From the NCBI RefSeq assembly GCF_026151205.1, contig NC_087083.1, positions 4,320,460-4,384,459 of the forward strand: a DNA stretch of 64,000 bases, given 5' to 3'. How positions within the stretch are numbered: the stretch's first letter is position 1; every line of letters starts with the position of its first letter. The position numbers and the translations under genes were made by a program. Origin of the DNA: Bolinopsis microptera. Its lineage: Eukaryota > Ctenophora > Tentaculata > Lobata > Bolinopsidae. Of this stretch, positions 1 to 12,515 are shown piece after piece. Under the pieces are notes generated by a model. That model was not told the DNA's origin, ran no database searches, and saw only the letters and a program-made list of their open reading frames with translations.

Positions 1-370
1 AGTACATAAACAGATCGGTACACCACCACATTTATACAAATGCTTTAAATAACATTTAACTAGTTAACATAAGTAACATTGAAACGTTGAGTAATTCCTT
101 TCCTGATAAAAATCATTTTCCTTGTCGCATCAAACCGTCAAACGAGATCAATACAAATTTACATTGCTTTAAATAACATCCTTTTAAAGCATTAAATTTG
201 ATTCCAAATCAGTCTGAAAGGGACGAATCAAGAATCAAAATAACTATTACTATGAAATAAGTGCATCGTGTGTGGTGCACACATTTTCAGTTAAGGACAA
301 CCCGAGTTCTCCAAGGGTTTTCAAACATCACAGTGGTGTCAATACGTAATATTATTGCTTATATTTTTAC

Positions 371-492
371 TGTTCTATACTACTACTGTGCTACTACTAC
401 TACTAATACTACTAATAGTGCTGTAATAGTGTACTGTTCTATACTACTACTACTACTACTAATACTACTAATAGTGCTGTTATAGTGTACTG
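371..492. repeat. ACT-rich imperfect tandem duplication
   Basis: A block of about 60 bp rich in tactac/taatac triplets and ending in gtgctgtaatagtgtact is present twice in a row with small differences. The ORFs crossing it are low-complexity and are not credible genes. Confidence 0.75.
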
Positions 493-1330
493 ATTCTGAG
501 TTGATGTTTTGAATCAGAATAGAAATTATCAGTAAGGCGATCAAATTACACAAAAATGGGTCCAATCATAACCGGGTTACTTTTAATCTAGTCTACGGTC
601 ATTTATAAAAAGATTTTTATATAACTTTCGAAAATATATAAACACTCGATGTTGTTGAAGTTGAACATTTGAGGTACCCTGTTTTTTATGTAGATCTGTA
701 TAAACAATGCAACATTCTCAGCTGGATCAGTATAATACTACTAGGTAAAGTGTTTGTGATGAGAGGTATGCTAGGAATATTGCCATGGTTACCACATGAG
801 AGGGAGACGGTCTTCAGTCTCCCGGGGAGATGTTAAGTCGGACTAATTGAAAACTGCACCATTGATAATATCAGCAGTCTTCCATCGACCCTGTTAATTC
901 AAGGTAGATATACCATTTTCCAGCTCCCAGTCTCTTTATAATCCACCACGCTCACAGTCTCTTCATAATGTCTTTGTAATGTAATCCACTGCTGCAATTA
1001 GCTGGCATTATAAGAGTCTCTTTAAAAGATATCTGGCAGTAGACAGATTAAATCGCGAAGATTGCTCTTTTCTTGGCTAGGATTCGGGCTTCTTGGCGCA
1101 AATTGTATTTCCTAGACATTCTAACTAGAAACGTCTGCCACCACCACAACCAATCATATTATTAGAACACTGTGATAACGCCTAAGCTTGCATTATATTA
1201 GCTGCTGTATTATAAAGATTGTGGAATAATAACGGTATTATACATAAAGTTTTATAACGGTATATACTATATAATATAAAGTTTGGTCTGTTCATAACTA
1301 CAGTGATAGTAGGTCTGAATGAGTAAATGC

Positions 1331-1442
1331 ATTGGTAGTAACCGAGCAGTGGAAGGACTTATAACTTCAGATATTGGTGAGAGTCTGGCTGGGTGCCAAT
1401 ATCTGAAGTTATAAGTCCTTCCACTGCTCGGTTACTACCAAT
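1331..1442. repeat. Perfect inverted repeat, 47-bp arms, 18-nt loop
   Basis: Positions 1331-1377 are the exact reverse complement of 1396-1442, separated by 1378-1395. No target-site duplication is obvious outside it. It could be a small foldback element, a hairpin RNA locus or a template-switch product. Confidence 0.9.
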
Positions 1443-1686
1443 CTCATTAAACTGTCTGTAATTCGGAAAACCACTTTGTTAATATTTTTAAAGTGATCGG
1501 TTATGAATATTGAATATGATGTGAATGAAAACGAAATGAAATTAATTAATGAAAAATATTAAGATTATGTAGAATATGTAAATTAACTATTATACTACTG
1601 ACACTGTTTAAATTGTCCTGGAACTAAATTCTAATTAAACTAACAAATATATCATAAGGTAAAGTAAATTTGTTGTCCTCTTTCAG

Positions 1687-1855
1687 ATCGTGATCTTGGT
1701 TCTGTTCGTGTTCGGTGGTACTCTAGCGGAACAGTATTGCTTTCCTGAAACTGCAACTACGTTTTTACAGGAATCATTTCAGTACCATTTTACGAAGGAT
1801 GCTGGCAACTTGTATGATATGATGAAGGAAGTGGGTGCTCTTCCGGATAGCTCAG
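1687..1855 (+). CDS. Exon of a putative secreted or membrane protein (signal-peptide-like)
   Basis: A tttcag acceptor precedes 1687 and a ggtaag donor follows 1855. The 169-nt interval is fully open. It starts with a hydrophobic run (IVILVLFVFGGTLAEQ) like the end of a signal peptide, then gives an acidic, aromatic, single-cysteine segment ending in VGALPDSS. The exon ends in phase 1. A second short exon could follow the acceptor at about 1999: it continues in the same phase with QSNTPNVPFEDTIYA before running into a repeat. The Cys-Pro/TM coding block at 3138-3459 may be a later exon of the same gene, but the junction phases do not connect cleanly. The protein family is not recognised. Confidence 0.5.
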
Positions 1856-1860
1856 GTAAG

Positions 1861-2084
1861 TTTATTTGATCACAAATCTTTCTTTTTTGTTAACAGGGGA
1901 TACCCGTACAAGGTCTATTCGAAATATCAGACTTCAATTGATTAGTTGATATCGGCAATCAATGCCACGGCGCATAATTTTAAACCTGTTTATTTCCAGT
2001 TCAGTCTAATACCCCGAATGTTCCATTTGAAGATACAATTTATGCTTTTGTTTATTTGATCACAAATCTTTCTTTTTTGTTAAC
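1861..2084. repeat. 34-bp direct repeats flanking 156 bp
   Basis: The 34 bases at 1861-1894 (tttatttgatcacaaatc...) recur exactly at 2051-2084. The first copy is the start of the intron after the exon ending at 1855. A second repeat of 28 bp (aggggatacccgtacaagg...) is found at 1895-1922 and 2853-2880, so duplicated pieces bracket the gag relic. Confidence 0.85.
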
Positions 2085-2725
2085 TTTTGTGACTGGAATT
2101 GGACACAGCAGCAACATGAGAGATAGACTCTTGGTCAACAGAATCGGTTGCCGCTAAATGGCCTTCATCAGTAGCCCGGGTGATTGTAGTGCTTACTATC
2201 CCTGAGGGCTTGCTCAAGTGTGGTGGCTGCCTTAGTAGTGTCAGACAAGGATTTTGTATCCTCAAGTAACCGTTGACGGATCTGGTGTGAGCTCAATCCT
2301 GATACGAATGCCGTTCTGATACATTCCTCTTGGTGCAATGCGGCAGTTACCTCCTTGAAATCACACTCTTTAGCTAGTTTTTCTAGTGACAGTAAGTATA
2401 ATTCGATGGATTCTTCTTCTTTCTGGGTTCTCATGGCCAGACAGTGGTGAGCATAGTTAGGATTTTTCGTTTTGACAAACAGTGCCTGTAAGAGGGCAAG
2501 GGCTTCTGAGTATTTTGTCAGCTCGGAGATGTGGAGAAAGATATCGGGGCTGATGAAATTTATCAAGACTTTGTACTTAGCATCGTCTGTAGTGACTGTA
2601 TCTTTTAGTGTCTCAACAAAATTTTCCATCGTCGTTTTCCAGTGGACGAACTTGTTCGCATTTCCTCCATTTGCGGATGTCGACAGGTCGAGTTCAAGTT
2701 TATCCGGTCTTAACACCTTATCCAT
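2080..2725 (-). pseudogene. LTR-retrotransposon gag relic
   Basis: A minus-strand ORF starting at 2725 encodes about 185 residues with the layout of a retrotransposon capsid: KFVHWKTTMENF, YKVLINFISPD, then IELYLLSLEKLAKEC and RTAFVSGLSSHQIRQRLLE, all typical of the Gag C-terminal helices. It stops at 2168. Coding similarity seems to continue in another frame to 2080 (ATDEGHLAATDSVDQ), so a frameshift is likely. There are no zinc knuckles, protease or RT nearby. It is a solitary fragment, probably inserted in an intron of the host gene represented at 1687 and 3138. The family call rests on motif pattern only. Confidence 0.65.
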
Positions 2726-2927
2726 TACTCTTTTTTGAGGATGATTAAAGTGTAACGCGAGAGTACCAAGTAACGACAGAGGTTAGGTAACATTAAGTAT
2801 TAATCATCCTGAAAGTATAATCATCTATTAGTATAAATATAATCTTACAACAAGGGGATACCCGTACAAGGTCTATTCGATGCGCAAACACAGCCAACTG
2901 TGATTAAATCCAAAGTTTAAACCGTTG

Positions 2928-2965
2928 CCATGGTGACTATGCGTTACCATGGTGACTATGCGCTC
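2928..2965. repeat. Short tandem duplication ccatggtgactatgcg
   Basis: The 16-mer ccatggtgactatgcg is present twice in tandem with a two-base spacer. Confidence 0.7.
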
Positions 2966-3137
2966 GTTCATAGTATTAGTAATTTAGTTACGAGCAGTTG
3001 CTATACCTACTAAGTCGGGACTCGGGGTATTCTGACTCTAGCGAAATAATATTATGATTATTATTTAGCTGCTTTTATAAAATAACCTCCTTCAATTCAG
3101 ACATGTATTTTGTTCGCGAGGAACTGTTAGTCAACAG

Positions 3138-3459
3138 GGGGCTTTAACATGTCCTGCCTGTCCCCAGTGTCCCCAGTGTCCCCAGTGTCCCCTGTGTCCC
3201 CTGTGTCCCCTGGGATATGTTGTTGATCAAGGAGACACTTGCAAATGTCGTTTAGGAAAGAACTGGAGATGGAGTACAGGAAGTGAGGGAAACTGTGAAA
3301 TCGTAAAGTCACGAATAACAACTGTCCTTCTTGTGTGTCCTGGTTTTGGCAATCATTTGTTTTGTTCTCTCATGGTCACTTATCTTCGAACGAAAGAAGA
3401 CCCGTGAAAATGTGACAAGATCAGTAGCTTTATCCCGATATGGTGCCTGGTGGTACTAG
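3138..3459 (+). pseudogene. Cys-Pro repeat plus transmembrane exon with a frameshift
   Basis: After a tcaacag acceptor the sequence reads openly as GALTCPACPQCPQCPQC and further CPLC units (CPxC spaced every three residues). It continues with GYVVDQGDTCKCRLGKNWRW and a last Cys near CEIV. At about 3320-3345 the reading frame must shift by one base. In the new frame there is a clean transmembrane helix (LCVLVLAIICFVLSW), a stop-transfer ERKKTR, and a short tail ending AWWY with TAG at 3457-3459. This is a type I membrane protein C-terminus. The single indel means a pseudogene, a missed micro-intron or a sequence error. The codon-level structure of both halves argues that it was coding recently. 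Confidence 0.5.
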
Positions 3460-5565
<2,106 letters not shown>

Positions 5566-5568
5566 TTT

Positions 5569-5586
5569 TGGTGCTGCGACCAGGAT
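5569..5586 (+). other. Primer-binding site
   Basis: The sequence tggtgctgcgaccaggat begins three bases after the 5' LTR with TGG, as required to pair with a tRNA CCA end. The tRNA was not identified. Confidence 0.65.
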
Positions 5587-5926
5587 TATTGTTTGACCTG
5601 GTTAGCTGCTAAACGTCATTCCGTGTTGAACTTCGAAATAACACTTTTATTTAATTCTTCGAATTTAATATTAAGTTCAAACCTTAGCATTCCTTGTGAT
5701 TATTTTTTGATCGTATTTAGTTTATTCGAACTATAGAAATAACGAAGTAAGTTAGAGAGAGTTGAACCCGAGTAGCTGGTCGTGAACACCGGAGTACCGT
5801 ACGTATCTGAATTATTGGATAAGTTGTTATACTAACTTTTCATACAATTAAGGGTATCAGTACAACTAGATAACTTCTGTATCGAATTTATTGAAGAATT
5901 CCCGTTTGAGCCAAGAAAGCAATATT

Positions 5927-7339
5927 ATGGCTGACTTAGGCGAACAATTGAATGCTTTGAATGAGGAGCAGAAGCAAGCTATTCGAGCGTATGCTACTAC
6001 ACATGCTACTACGGCAGTAGAAACTGCGAAGCTTGATTTTAGAGCTGGAGTTGCATGAAGTCGTAGACCGAATACCTTCGATTCATCTACCACTACCATT
6101 CAAGCTTACTTTGACATGTATGAGCCCTTTAGATATATAATGAGCATGAACGGACAACAGGCTGTTAGCACTTTCTTAACCTACCTCGATGCTAAGTCCC
6201 TTAATTTACTAGTGGATAAGGAACTAACCACTGAGGACGATTGGGATACTTTCAAAGCAGAGGTAATTAAAGCACTTAGTACTCCTAGTGTAGCAGTCAA
6301 GGCAAGATTCGAGATCAAAAAAGCCACACAGTTTCATGATGAGACGGTTGCGCAATTTGGTCAGAGGTTACTCGAATTGGGTAAAGCTGGTTATGCTGAA
6401 AACCAAATTGCTGCAAGGGACTCAGTCTTGAAAGACGCATTATCGGCAGGAGTTTTGAGAGATGACCTCAGCATGATTCTTATCAACCTCTCTGATCAGC
6501 CTTTTCAGGAGCTACTGGCTGAAGCAGTCAAACTAGATTCATCATACCAAGCTAGACAGGCGATCAAAGCTCATGATAAGGTAGAAGTCTCGGTTATGAA
6601 AACTGAACTAGATACCAGAGAAACGGTTGATCAGGACTTTCTCCAGGCGCCACTTACTGTCAGGTACACGGGCGGAGAAAGGCCACAGCATAACAACTGG
6701 CGTGAACCTAGAAACAACCGTAACGTGCAATGCTTTAAGTGTCAAGAGTATGGTCATTATGCTAGTAACTGCACATCACTAACTAACTCATTCATTCCGA
6801 GCCAGACGGTTCAGGGTTCACGAGGCGTATCCTATGAGAGCTCCTCTAGTCGGCCTCTTAAATGTTACAGTTGTGGTCGAAATGGACACTTTGCTAGGAA
6901 CTGTGGGTTCCGTACTGCAGATGGTAATAGACGTCAGTACCAAAAGAGGCAGTCAATTAACCGCAACTCACAGAGCTTTAGTAGGCCTGACGATTATAGA
7001 CAGAGAGGGTATAATCACACTTATGAGCCAAGAGGTAGACCTCTCCAGAATACCGCTCAGGGCCGCCAACAGCAAAATATGCCACTCCAAGATAGAGCTC
7101 AACAGGCTTATAATATAGCTCTTGAACGTCAGCAGAATAAGGAGCAAGATCATTTTAGAAGACCTGGTTCACAGAATGTAGGGAATGGACAGTCAGAGGC
7201 CTCTAGCTCAACTACTCATAGAAGTGCTGAGACTCTGGGACATGAACAGTACAATGATCAGTGGTCGCCACACAATTTAGTGAATAGACAGAATGCTGCA
7301 AGGTTTGCTAGAACTGAAAGTACAATTCCAAAAAACTAG
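5927..7339 (+). CDS. gag: gag of the LTR element (one in-frame stop)
   Basis: The Gag polyprotein packages the element RNA. The frame opens at ATG 5927 (MADLGEQLNALNEEQK), meets TGA at 6056-6058, and continues in the same frame to TAG at 7337-7339, 471 codons in all. The capsid-like part (QAVSTFLTYLDAKSLNLLV, DDWDTFKAEVIKALS, QFGQRLLELGKAGY) is followed by two CCHC zinc knuckles. The first starts near residue 269 (CFKCQEYGHYASNC) and the second near 313 (CYSCGRNGHFARNC). A Gln/Arg-rich tail follows. A shorter start at 6116 would drop the first 63 codons. Because the TGA lies in otherwise well-conserved coding sequence, a nonsense change is more likely than recoding. Confidence 0.88.
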
Positions 7340-7363
7340 TTAGTCCCTCTCTTGACGAGAGGG
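7330..7363 (+). promoter_or_regulatory. Programmed -1 ribosomal frameshift signal (gag to pol)
   Basis: The heptamer A AAA AAC (7330-7336) sits in the gag frame directly before the gag stop TAG. An 8-nt spacer is followed by a hairpin: ccctctc (7345-7351), loop ttgac, gagaggg (7357-7363). Slipping back one base enters the pol frame, which is open from 7336 through the protease. This is the standard arrangement for -1 frameshifting. Confidence 0.85.
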
Positions 7364-9300
7364 GTGGGGATTGTGGGGTTCCTTCGGAGGAAGACCTTGA
7401 CAGGGAAGGCATTAACCTCTGTGAAGGCCATGTGTATCTGAATGTTGACATTAATTCAGTGGGAGTAAAGGCTCTCCTTGACACAGGATCCAGTGTGAAT
7501 CTAATTGGAGAAAAGTTAGCTGAGAAACTTGGACTTAGCAACCAAGTTACCGAAGGAACTTTTAAATTAGTTGGAGTCACTGGAGCGCCATTGCAAACGT
7601 TGGGAATCTTACATAATGTAGCGGTAATAGTGAAGAATGCAGTATTGAAATGTGATTTTATAGTAACCAAAATGATGAACGAAGCGTGTATACTTGGTCA
7701 AACATTCCTTTCAAGACACCACATTATCATTGATTTTAAATCGAAAACAGTCAAAAATAATGAATTCGTAGCCTGTCTTCTAGAAGGAACACCTAGTAAC
7801 ATCACGTTACAAGTTAGAATTCTGCACGACACTGTAGTAACTGGGTTAGATGTTTTAGAATGTACAGTGAATAATATGGATACCAACCATGGTACTGCAG
7901 AAATATCGGGTCTGTATTACATTAAACCAGTAGAAGAACTATGGCCACTATGTACATTATTTGAAGAGTGTAATCCTCACCCAGTGTTATTAGTGAATGG
8001 AAGGGTTGAAATTCCGATCGCTAATGAATCAGAATCAGCTGAAATATGGTTACCAAAAGGATCTCTTATAGCTCATGCAGTGCCAGCTATATGTAGCACT
8101 AAAGTAGTCGAATCACAGAATCCTGAAAAAACCAACCAGGAGTTTAAAGAGAAATCGGATTTTGATCCAGTTAGAGTAGCTAAGATTATTGAAGCATTGG
8201 AAATATCTAACAATGAAGAATTAACCGAATCTCAAAAATCTATAGCTAAAGATCTGATCACTGAATTTGCAGACATATTCGCACTTGATAGGAGTGAACT
8301 GGGATTAACTGATTTGGTTTATCATGAGATAAACCTTACAACGGATGTACCTGTTAGAGCTCCGTATAGACGTGTGCCCCTGCATCTTCGGGAAGAGGCT
8401 ATTCTTGAATTACAAAATCTGTTATCTAATGGGCTGATAGAACACTCTCAAAGTAACTACAACACTCCAGCACTAGTCATAAAAGCGAAGAATAAGATTA
8501 GGATTGTTTTAGACTTTAGACAGCTTAATAAGGTAACAAGTAGAAGTTATGCTACTGTTCCAGCACTAAATACCATAACGGCAGGCTGTCATGGAGCCAC
8601 CATGTTTTCAAGTCTAGACTTTAAAGACGGGTTTCTCCAAATTCCATTGAAACCAGAACATCGCAAGTACACTGCTTTTGCGTTACCAGGAATAGGTTTC
8701 TTTCAGTGGAGAGTTCTATGTTTAGGCTTATGTTCAGCACCAGGAAGTTTCCAGAACATGGTCGATAAGACTCTAGCCGGTTTACCGGCTCGAATTGCTT
8801 CAGTCTACGTAGATGACGTCCTGTCTCCAGCTTTAGACTTTACTAGTATGGTTTACAATTTAAGAGTGATCTTTGCCCGAATAAGGATATCTCGATTGCG
8901 ATTAAATCCAGCAAAAACGCTTCTGTTCAGAGCGAGACTAAAATTTTGCGGAGTGATACTATCGAAAAATGGGATTGAAGCAGATAGCGTAAAGATTAAT
9001 GCTCTTATGCACATGAGAATGCCTAGAACTAAGAAGGAACTTAGAAAAGTACTTGGTTGTTTTTCATGGTTTCGACAACACATCAAAAACTTTGCACAAA
9101 AAGCAAAGGGCCTGACAGATTGCCTTAAAGGAGAGAAGTTTGAATTAACTAAAGCTGCTGAAACTAGTATTCAATTGTTGAAAGAAGCAGTTTGTAGTCC
9201 AGAAGTGTTAATATACCCCTCACCTGACCTGGAGATGCATGTATTCACTGACGCTTCGCTGCAAGCAATCGCAGGTTGCATAGGGCAATGGGCATTACAT
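7336..9300 (+). CDS. pol: pol part 1: aspartic protease and reverse transcriptase
   Basis: Translated by -1 frameshift from gag. Its first ATG is at 7432, but the frame is open from the slippery site. The protease active site is LLDTGSSVNLIG. The RT domain has RIVLDFRQLNKV, the first catalytic Asp in FSSLDFKDGF, and YVDDVL (the YxDD box). The RNase H start (HVFTDASLQAIAG) follows. The reading frame breaks between 9283 and 9300, shifting by +1. The natural frame ends at TAG 9328, giving an aberrant C-terminus. Length and domain order are normal for Ty3/gypsy Pol. Confidence 0.9.
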
Positions 9301-10500
9301 AGATGGTCATTTTCGTCCTATTGCTTTTAGCTCAAAAGTACTAAACGATACTGAGAGAAGATGGGCGTCATACAAGAGAGAATTTTACGCACTTTGGTAC
9401 CACGTGACCGTAGTTTGGAGGTACTATTTACTTAGCTCTGAGTTTACCTGCCACGTTGATATGCGGTCACTAACATATGATGGTTTCCTTAAAAATACAA
9501 CTCAAGCGATTCTGTTACGTTGGCTCATGGACCTCTCAGATTATTCGTTCAAGCTGAAATACATTCAAGGCAAATATTTAGACGTTCCAGACTGCCTTAG
9601 TAGATTACCACAGGATTCACAGACCCTTCTGTCGTGGTGGACTGACCCTGAGTCCAAGGTCAACATGAGTTCGAGAGACAGTGAAAATGAGACTGCACAT
9701 TCTACGGTTGCCACGAATAAGTCAGCTACTGGATCGGTTATGGCCATTTGTGAGATGGAACCGGTTTGCAGACCTTATGTAAAGAGATTCTCGAAGAGAA
9801 AAGTACACTGTATGGAGACTATATTTGAAGAAATCGAACCAATTGAAAAGCTTGAATATACAAAACCACTTCCTATTTCTCCTGATACTATAGAAATCAA
9901 TATGCAGTTAGAAGTAGTTTCGAATAAAGTGAAAGCAGCCTCAGTAGTAGACAATCAGCAAGAAATGGTTCCTGAGTATCCGAATCTGATCGTATCAACA
10001 CAACCAGTATGCATTAAAGTACACAGCGTCACAGTCAACACATGTATATTAGCAACTCATGAGGCGTATAATGTAATGCAAGAGGATCAGGAAGGTAACA
10101 CGAACGTGACTCCAGAGAGTAATTTAATGCAGCAACCGGATAATCAGCAAGAAGATAGTACGAACCATGAGAATGAATTAGGGTCGCAACCTATCCATCA
10201 ACCATTGGGTTCATTTTTAAATCCTTTGCCAGCTCATGTCAGTAAAATCATTAAGAAAGCTCAGGAAGAAGATAATGATTTCATTGAAGTTAACAGATGG
10301 TTAAAGCTAAACAAGAAATCAACTGAACAACTGGTTAGAGCAGGTTTTGGGCCAACACTTTTGAAATGTTGGTTAATGTTTGAACACATTAGACTTAGTG
10401 CAGATGGAACAGTCTGTTACAACTACTACTTGACTAATTCTAAAAAGTTTATAGAACTCTTATATGTCCCTAAAGGTCTGAGATTAGACATCATAGCTTA
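9290..10500 (+). CDS. pol: pol part 2: RNase H and linker (shifted frame)
   Basis: Continues Pol after the frameshift near 9290. It reads HFRPIAFSSKVLNDTERRW and ALWYHVTVVWRYYL, then the RNase H end LRWLMDLSDYSFKLKYIQGK and VPDCLSRLP. About 270 residues of poorly conserved linker follow before the integrase. The frame ends at a stop just before the zinc-binding HHCC module, where a second frameshift near 10480-10492 returns to the first frame. The two indels roughly cancel, which is compatible with either real decay or sequence errors. Confidence 0.82.
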
Positions 10501-11763
10501 GAAGCTAGTGGTCACTTAGGTCCGATGAAAACTTTGTTCAGGCTGCGTGCTAAGTACTTTTTTGAAGGGATAACAGCAGAAGTCAAACAGTTCTGTGCAA
10601 CTTGTGAAGTTTGTTTCCTGAATAATCATACTTACCAACGAAATGCTCAAGCACCCCTGAAACTGTTTCCTGCAAATAGACCTGGCCAATATCTCAGCAT
10701 TGATCTTATAGGAGAAATACACGGACCAGGACGGTATAGATGGATCTTAACAATGGTAGATAGGTTCACACGATTTGTACGAGCTGTACCGTTAATTAAT
10801 GCGTCGTCAGAAACTATAGCTCAAGCTCTCATGAAACACTGGTTTTGGGTGTTCGGTGTACCTGAATGTTTATTGTCAGATCGAGGTGGTAATTTAACGA
10901 CGTCTCATACCATAAAAATGCTGTACAATCTCATGTCAGTGTTTAAGTTGCAAACCACTTCCTATCATGCTCGAGGTAATGGACAATGCGAAAGTTACAA
11001 TAAACACCTTGTAGTAGTTCTAAAGAAACTAGTTGATAATGATCCAAAACAGTGGTTCAGAAAACTAGACCAAGCAGTGTTTGCACTCAATACATCTGTA
11101 TGTTCAACGACAGGGTTTTCAGCATACAAGCTTCATATGGGAAGAGAGGTGAGGGTTCCAGCAGATCTTATATACGACACAACCACAACAGAATTTTATA
11201 AATCAGGTGGACATTTAGCTGCAGCGTCATATTATGAAATGAGAGAAGTATTTGACCTAGTTAGAGCCAATAATATGGCTGGTCAGATGAGACAGAAGGT
11301 AGCTTATGATAAGAAGAGAAAATTTCACACGACATACAAGGTTGGTGACCATGTATTGCTGTGGAAACCTATCAGTCCTAAACTAAAGGATTTGAGGAAG
11401 TTTAGAAACTGCTACTCAGGACCATGGGAGATAGTAAAAGTAATTTCTTCTCGGACTTATGTGGTTAAAAATGTAAACACCATGAAAGAAGAAGTTGTTC
11501 ATTTTGACTCCTTAAAATTTGTACCACCTAATTTGAGGAAAGAGAATGTGAACTTTAAACAATTAGAAGCTGACTCTGAGGAACCTGTTATCGAAAAAGC
11601 TGTAGATTCAGATCTTTATCAAACTATGTTTGGAACTTGCACCAAACCGACAGTATTGAATGAAGATGAAGGACCACCTGATATAAACGAGGATGATCTT
11701 AATGATGCTGCTCAAACAAGGCACGGTTACTTTTTGCGGTCCACGACAAGGAGAGCAGATTAG
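10492..11763 (+). CDS. pol: pol part 3: integrase
   Basis: Inserts the cDNA into the genome. The HHCC zinc module starts in this frame at the His codon 10492 (HSLEASGHLGPMKT ... FCATCEVCF). The DDE catalytic core shows the first Asp in LSIDLIGEIHG, the second in LLSDRGGN, and Glu in GNGQCESYNKHL. The C-terminal region has VGDHVLLWKP and a GPW/Y-type motif (YSGPWEIVKV ... TYVV). No chromodomain is evident in the last 80 acidic residues. The first ATG in this frame (10525) lies inside the zinc module, so it is not a natural start. Confidence 0.9.
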   Translation, partial: HSLEASGHLGPMKTLFRLRAKYFFEGITAEVKQFCATCEVCFLNNHTYQRNAQAPLKLFPANRPGQYLSIDLIGEIHGPGRYRWILTMVDRFTRFVRAVPLINASSETIAQALMKHWFWVFGVPECLLSDRGGNLTTSHTIKMLYNLMSVFKLQTTSYHARGNGQCESYNKHLVVVLKKLVDNDPKQWFRKLDQAVFALNTSVCSTTGFSAYKLHMGREVRVPADLIYDTTTTEFYKSGGHLAAASYYEMREVFDLVRANNMAGQMRQKVAYDKKRKFHTTYKVGDHVLLWKPISPKLKDLRKFRNCYSGPWEIVKVISSRTYVVKNVNTMKEEVVHFDSLKFVPPNLRKENVNFKQLEADSEEPVIEKAVDSDLYQTMFGTCTKPTVLNEDEGPPDINEDDLNDAAQTRHGYFLRSTTRRAD

Positions 11764-12495
11764 ACTGAACTCCAGGCAGACTGAATATTAGAACGCATTA
11801 TTACGAAGATAATCAATATGTGTACATATAGTATTTGGTATCACGGCATGAGCTGTGATTCGATCACAATATAGTTTAAACATTGTATCATATGGTTGTA
11901 TACTGTAAGTCAAACAGCTGCAACAAATACGTTACTAATAGTGGAATTCGTAGAAAACATTCGGTGCAATTGATCTGATGGAGTGGCTAGAATACGTTAG
12001 AATTGCGAATTGAAGTACAGCTATAAAGCTATAATACGGTAGAATCCAGCTACAAGTACAGTAATTTGAAGCAATCAAATTACCTCAACATTAGTTCAGT
12101 TACCCAGTCACTTAAAGTACAGTATGCAGTGAAGATGAGACCTCACAACAGCAGTTGACATAGAAAGTACGATGTATTTGATTTCATAGCGAAAAGAGTT
12201 TTGTGAAGAGAAATGTATTAACGAGGATGATTTACAGATGGAATTAAGAGTTTTGAAGTGTGAACAAGTTTTGTATGAGTAATAGGCGCAGAATTCACGG
12301 ATAATGGAGAAAGTTTATTGCAGGTCGGCAATAATTCGATTAATTATACCGTATGAGAGCTCGAAAATGGCCGGTAGGAATATCTGGGTTATGAAAGAGA
12401 AAAGAGGAATGTTACCCTTATATTTTCTCTTTGTAACACCATAATCTAAGATTCTTACCTGTATACGAATAATTAAACGATAAGTGAATATGATA
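11764..12495 (+). other. Non-coding part of the LTR element
   Basis: AT-rich sequence between the integrase stop and the third ORF, with no long frame in the sense direction. Confidence 0.5.
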
Positions 12496-12505
12496 TATTT
12501 TACAG
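12496..12505 (+). promoter_or_regulatory. Possible splice acceptor before the third ORF
   Basis: The sequence atattttacag ends at 12505, eleven bases before ATG 12516. It has the form of an acceptor that could give a subgenomic mRNA for the downstream ORF. Confidence 0.4.
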
Positions 12506-12515
12506 ATTTGAAGCT

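Larger units (their letters stand above)
1..1686. other. AT-rich non-coding flank
   Basis: Apart from the triplet repeat and the hairpin listed separately, I see no gene. The sequence is AT-rich with many stops on both strands. The first exon of the gene whose exon begins at 1687 could lie here, but I could not identify a start codon with a good donor site. Confidence 0.5.

Noticed and set aside
6056-6058. Stop-codon readthrough in gag
   Set aside because: The context after TGA is not a known readthrough motif, and gag-pol expression is already explained by the frameshift site.
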